Positions 61,991 through 64,000 of a stretch of DNA of 64,000 nt are shown here, piece after piece (position 1 is the stretch's first letter; every line of letters begins with the position of its first letter). The notes beneath the pieces are model-generated. The model did not search any database. It saw only the letters and a list, made by a program, of their open reading frames with translations, and was not told where the DNA came from. Position numbers and translations under genes: made by a program. The DNA comes from an uncultured Nostocoides sp. (GTDB lineage: Bacteria > Actinomycetota > Actinomycetes > Actinomycetales > Dermatophilaceae), in assembly GCA_937873315.1 (NCBI GenBank), contig CALMQX010000041.1, forward strand, positions 94,072-158,071, in the 5' to 3' direction.

Positions 61991-62320
61991 TTCAGGCTTT
62001 CCGTTCTGTTACATCGACGGTGAGCGTGCGGGGAGGGCGTGGCGGAGGCACACCCCTGACACAGTGGGGAGCCTAGCCGCCTGACTGGGCCAGTGGGGTG
62101 GCGGAACTGCTCTTGCGCCGCGGGTGGGTGCAATCTCACGTCCGAGCGGTCGTCCCTGTGCGTTGACCGGTTCGATGATGGATGGACCGGTCCACCAGGA
62201 CGGACGCCGGTCGCCGGCTTGGTGGTCGACGGTGGACGGATTGTTGGTAACAGACGAGTAACGGTATGGTGGAGGGCAGGTGCGCTGCCGCCCCTGATTT
62301 TCCGGTGGCGCCGTCCATTG
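61991..62320. other. 330-bp divergent intergenic region (sucC / M23 peptidase)
   Basis: No convincing gene is present. It holds the sucC promoter on the minus strand side, a perfect 12-bp palindrome TGGACCGGTCCA (62183-62194), a CCACCA/TGGTGG inverted pair (62192-62197 with 62221-62226), the MtrA-like box and -10 at 62248-62271, and a GGCAG/CTGCC hairpin (62276-62290) at the expected start of the peptidase mRNA. Confidence 0.7.
62248..62271 (+). promoter_or_regulatory. Probable MtrA box and -10 of the M23 peptidase gene
   Basis: GTAAC (62248-62252), six bases, then GTAAC (62259-62263) is the direct repeat reported for the actinobacterial response regulator MtrA, which controls cell-wall hydrolase genes. 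TATGGT (62266-62271) directly downstream fits a TAnnnT -10, so the box covers the -35 region, as for an activator. The gene behind it is a cell-wall peptidase, which agrees. Confidence 0.72.
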
Positions 62321-63145
62321 ATGCCCAGCCTTGAGGTTGCCCAGCCCGTGAGTTCCGGCCGTCACACATCGCGGTCTTACCGTGGACGCCATGCCGCACG
62401 CCATGCGGCGCCCTCTCGCGCACCCCGAATCGGTTCGGCTTTGCTCCCGCTCGGAGCAGCCGCGGCCCTGGTGACCACGGCTACCGGTGCCGCACTGGTG
62501 AGCGGCGACGAGGCGTCCAGTGCCTCGATCACGGGCACCGAGGCCATCGCCCTCCAGGTCGAAGCCACTCAGGCCAGCGCTGACGACAGCACCATTGCCG
62601 AGCGTCGCTCCGCCGTGAGCAAGCAGACCTCGGCTCTGGTGGGGCGCGATGAAGCAGCCAAATCAGCCTCCCGAGGCAGTGCTCGCACCGCGATCAAGGC
62701 CGCTGCTCAGCGCGCGATTCTGGAGCGCAATGGCAAGCAATGGGTGGCGCCGATGAAGGGCATGAAGCCCGCAGGCTCGCACTTCGGCATGCGCTTGCAC
62801 CCGGTGCTGGGGTACTACCGGATGCACTACGGCAATGACTACACCGCCGCTCAGGGCACTCCTTTGATGGCGATGTCCAAGGGCAAGGTGACCTTCGCCA
62901 GCTACTTCGGCGGCGCTGGGATCTGTGTGCAGATCGAGTACTGGGATGGCACCGTCTCGTACTACGAGCACATGAGCAAGACCACCGTGAAGGTCGGCCA
63001 GGAAGTTTTGCCCGGCGACGTGGTGGGGCTGAGCGGCAACACCGGCCTCTCCACCGGCCCCCACCTGCACTTGGAGATCCACCCCAAGGGTGGCGCCGCG
63101 GTCGACCCGTCGCCCTGGCTTCAGGCACGCGGTCTCCCCTACTGA
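62321..63145 (+). CDS. Secreted M23 family (LytM-type) peptidoglycan endopeptidase
   Basis: 274 residues from the ATG at 62321; the frame to 62093 covers the promoter and is rejected. A basic N-terminus and hydrophobic segment (about 37-60, SALLPLGAAAALVTTATGAA) act as a signal, then a helical region (about 70-140). The C-terminal LytM domain has the zinc sites: MRLHPVLG (His), HYGNDYTAAQ (Asp) and GPHLHLEIHPKG (HxH). It cuts peptide cross-links of the wall. The MtrA-like box upstream suggests control with cell division and wall turnover. A GGTGG shortly before the start is a weak ribosome-binding site. Confidence 0.9.
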   Translation: MPSLEVAQPVSSGRHTSRSYRGRHAARHAAPSRAPRIGSALLPLGAAAALVTTATGAALVSGDEASSASITGTEAIALQVEATQASADDSTIAERRSAVSKQTSALVGRDEAAKSASRGSARTAIKAAAQRAILERNGKQWVAPMKGMKPAGSHFGMRLHPVLGYYRMHYGNDYTAAQGTPLMAMSKGKVTFASYFGGAGICVQIEYWDGTVSYYEHMSKTTVKVGQEVLPGDVVGLSGNTGLSTGPHLHLEIHPKGGAAVDPSPWLQARGLPY

Positions 63146-63157
63146 CTCCGGCCGACT

Positions 63158-63195
63158 GCGCGGAGCATCAGCCCCTGACAGCGCGGAGCATCAGC
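63158..63195. repeat. 15-bp direct repeat (GCGCGGAGCATCAGC)
   Basis: GCGCGGAGCATCAGC is present at 63158-63172 and 63181-63195, 23 bp apart, in the 67-bp gap between the convergent M23 peptidase and pcrA genes. Each is flanked by CTGAC-like bases. Purpose unknown; possibly a local duplication. Confidence 0.8.
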
Positions 63196-63209
63196 GCGGC
63201 GTGTGCCGC
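63196..63209. terminator. Small GC hairpin between convergent genes
   Basis: GCGGC (63196-63200) pairs with GCCGC (63205-63209) around a 4-nt loop, directly before the pcrA stop. A weak shared terminator is possible. Confidence 0.35.
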
Positions 63210-63212
63210 CGG

Positions 63213-64000
63213 TCAGAGCTTCTCGAGTGGGGCGTAGCGCAGCACGAAGCGCTTGACCCCGGCATCTCCGCCGAAGTCCACTTCCGCCTGCGTGCGCTCC
63301 CCCTCGCCCAGGGTGCGCACGACCGTCCCCAGCCCGTAGGAATCGTGGTTGACCCGGTCGCCCGCGCGCAGCGAAATCACTGGCCGATTGCCCGGAGAAC
63401 GCACTCCAGGCCGGCCACCCAAGGTTGCCACGGCAGGTCGCTGGTCACGCCGTCCGATGGCGGCCGAGCCTGACAGCTCGCGTTCCCACGTGACCAACTC
63501 CGCCGGGATCTCACCGAGGAAGCGCGACGCTGGCGAGAACTGCGGAGCACCCCAGGCCGACCTGACAGCTGCGCGGGAGAGATGCAATCGCTCTCGGGCC
63601 CGGGTGATCCCGACATAGGCCAACCGGCGCTCCTCCTCGAGTTCCTTGGGGTCACCCAGGGAGCGCATGTGCGGGAAGGTGCCGTCCTCAAGTCCGGTGA
63701 GGAAGACGACGGGGAACTCCAGCCCCTTGGCCGTATGCAGCGTCATCAGAGTGATGACGCCACTCTCATCGTCGCCAGCATCGGGGATCTCATCCGCGTC
63801 AGCCACCAATGAGACTTGCTCGAGGAAGTCCTCGAGCGAGATGACCTCCCCGGTCTCACGGCGTGATTCGTCGAATTCCCTTGCGACAGCGACGAGCTCG
63901 GCGAGGTTCTCGATGCGGGTCTCGTCCTGAGGGTCCCTCGACTCCCGCAGCTCCGCGAGGTAGCCCGACTGCTCGAGGATCGCCGATAAGAGATCTGAGA
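63213..64000 (-). CDS. pcrA: ATP-dependent DNA helicase PcrA/UvrD (3' part, cut by window edge)
   Basis: The visible C-terminal ~260 residues continue in frame to the window edge, so the start lies outside. Motifs of superfamily 1A helicases: VITLMTLHTAKGLEFPVVFL (motif V region), FPHMRSLGDPKELEEERRLA then YVGITRARERLHLS (motif VI). Upstream of these, LEDFLEQVSLVADADEIP is the typical PcrA segment. The C-terminal tail (GDRVNHDSYGLGTVVRTLGE, VDFGGDAGVKRFVLRYAPLE) is the Tudor-like domain that binds RNA polymerase. Works in nucleotide excision repair and removal of stalled complexes. Confidence 0.95.
   Translation of the reverse strand, partial: SDLLSAILEQSGYLAELRESRDPQDETRIENLAELVAVAREFDESRRETGEVISLEDFLEQVSLVADADEIPDAGDDESGVITLMTLHTAKGLEFPVVFLTGLEDGTFPHMRSLGDPKELEEERRLAYVGITRARERLHLSRAAVRSAWGAPQFSPASRFLGEIPAELVTWERELSGSAAIGRRDQRPAVATLGGRPGVRSPGNRPVISLRAGDRVNHDSYGLGTVVRTLGEGERTQAEVDFGGDAGVKRFVLRYAPLEKL

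Noticed and set aside
61991..62320. c-di-AMP (ydaO) riboswitch upstream of the M23 peptidase
   Set aside because: Such riboswitches are common before actinobacterial wall hydrolases, but I could not match the conserved core, and the likely transcription start leaves only about 45 nt of leader.
1..64000. tRNA genes, rRNA, CRISPR arrays, insertion sequences, prophage
   Set aside because: No cloverleaf-like tRNA sequence, regularly spaced repeat array, transposase, integrase or phage structural gene was recognised on either strand.

Overview
This is a chromosomal window from a high-GC Gram-positive bacterium (Actinomycetota). Evidence is strong GC bias in codon use, mycothiol genes (an MshB-type deacetylase, an Mca-type amidase and a mycothiol-linked DinB-fold protein), the actinobacterial forms of DapC, DapD and DapE, a DUF3117 microprotein, many apparently leaderless promoters, and a gene order closely resembling the mycobacterial sigE-htrA-tatB-mrp neighbourhood. 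I infer order Micrococcales, perhaps an Intrasporangiaceae-like genus; the genus is not provable from the sequence alone. No rRNA, tRNA, CRISPR array, prophage or insertion sequence was seen.

Layout. 0-4.5 kb: a VanY-type carboxypeptidase, a Gfo/Idh/MocA oxidoreductase and two adjacent CitE/HpcH-type CoA-ester lyases. 4.5-12.7 kb: a PRC/MgtE_N/CBS protein, a DUF1003 protein, Mrp, TatB, an HtrA-type protease, an ECF sigma factor (SigE-like, with no adjacent anti-sigma gene), an O-methyltransferase and an M17 aminopeptidase. 12.7-24.3 kb: DUF3117, a tight four-gene operon (LOG protein, DivIVA-like membrane protein, SRPBCC protein, large membrane protein with a DivIVA-like segment), lysine/diaminopimelate genes dapE, dapD and dapC, citrate synthase, a TetR/oxidoreductase divergon and a ferredoxin. 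24.3-33 kb: an acetyltransferase, a lipase-like hydrolase, a VanW protein, an MshB-flavin reductase fusion, a peptide-binding lipoprotein and TypA/BipA. 33-44 kb: a complete peptide-type ABC importer followed by a HyuA/HyuB hydantoinase/oxoprolinase pair. 44-48 kb: an Mca-like amidase and a TetR-MMPL pair. 48-53 kb: a class III CoA transferase, a fused AccD-AccA-like carboxyltransferase, carbamate kinase and an AtzD/barbiturase-family ring-opening amidohydrolase. 53-64 kb: an MFS protein, purN and purH with a ZTP riboswitch between them, a second ECF sigma factor with a membrane partner, sucCD, an M23 peptidase behind a probable MtrA box, and the 3' part of pcrA.

Most notable observations. 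(1) The octamer GTATGCCG (or its complement CGGCATAC) occurs about 63 times, roughly once per kb. It lies on both strands equally, in several reading frames and between genes, far above base-composition expectation. This looks like a genome-wide DNA-level signal such as an uptake or recombination motif. (2) The 33-53 kb importer, HyuAB, CoA transferase, carboxyltransferase, carbamate kinase and ring-opening amidohydrolase may form an undescribed cyclic-ureide or cyclic-amide catabolic route. Two of its promoters carry near-identical 9-bp direct repeats spaced exactly 32 bp at the same distance from the -10. (3) A ZTP riboswitch, a probable MtrA box, an MshB-flavin reductase fusion and the missing anti-sigma gene are further points of interest.
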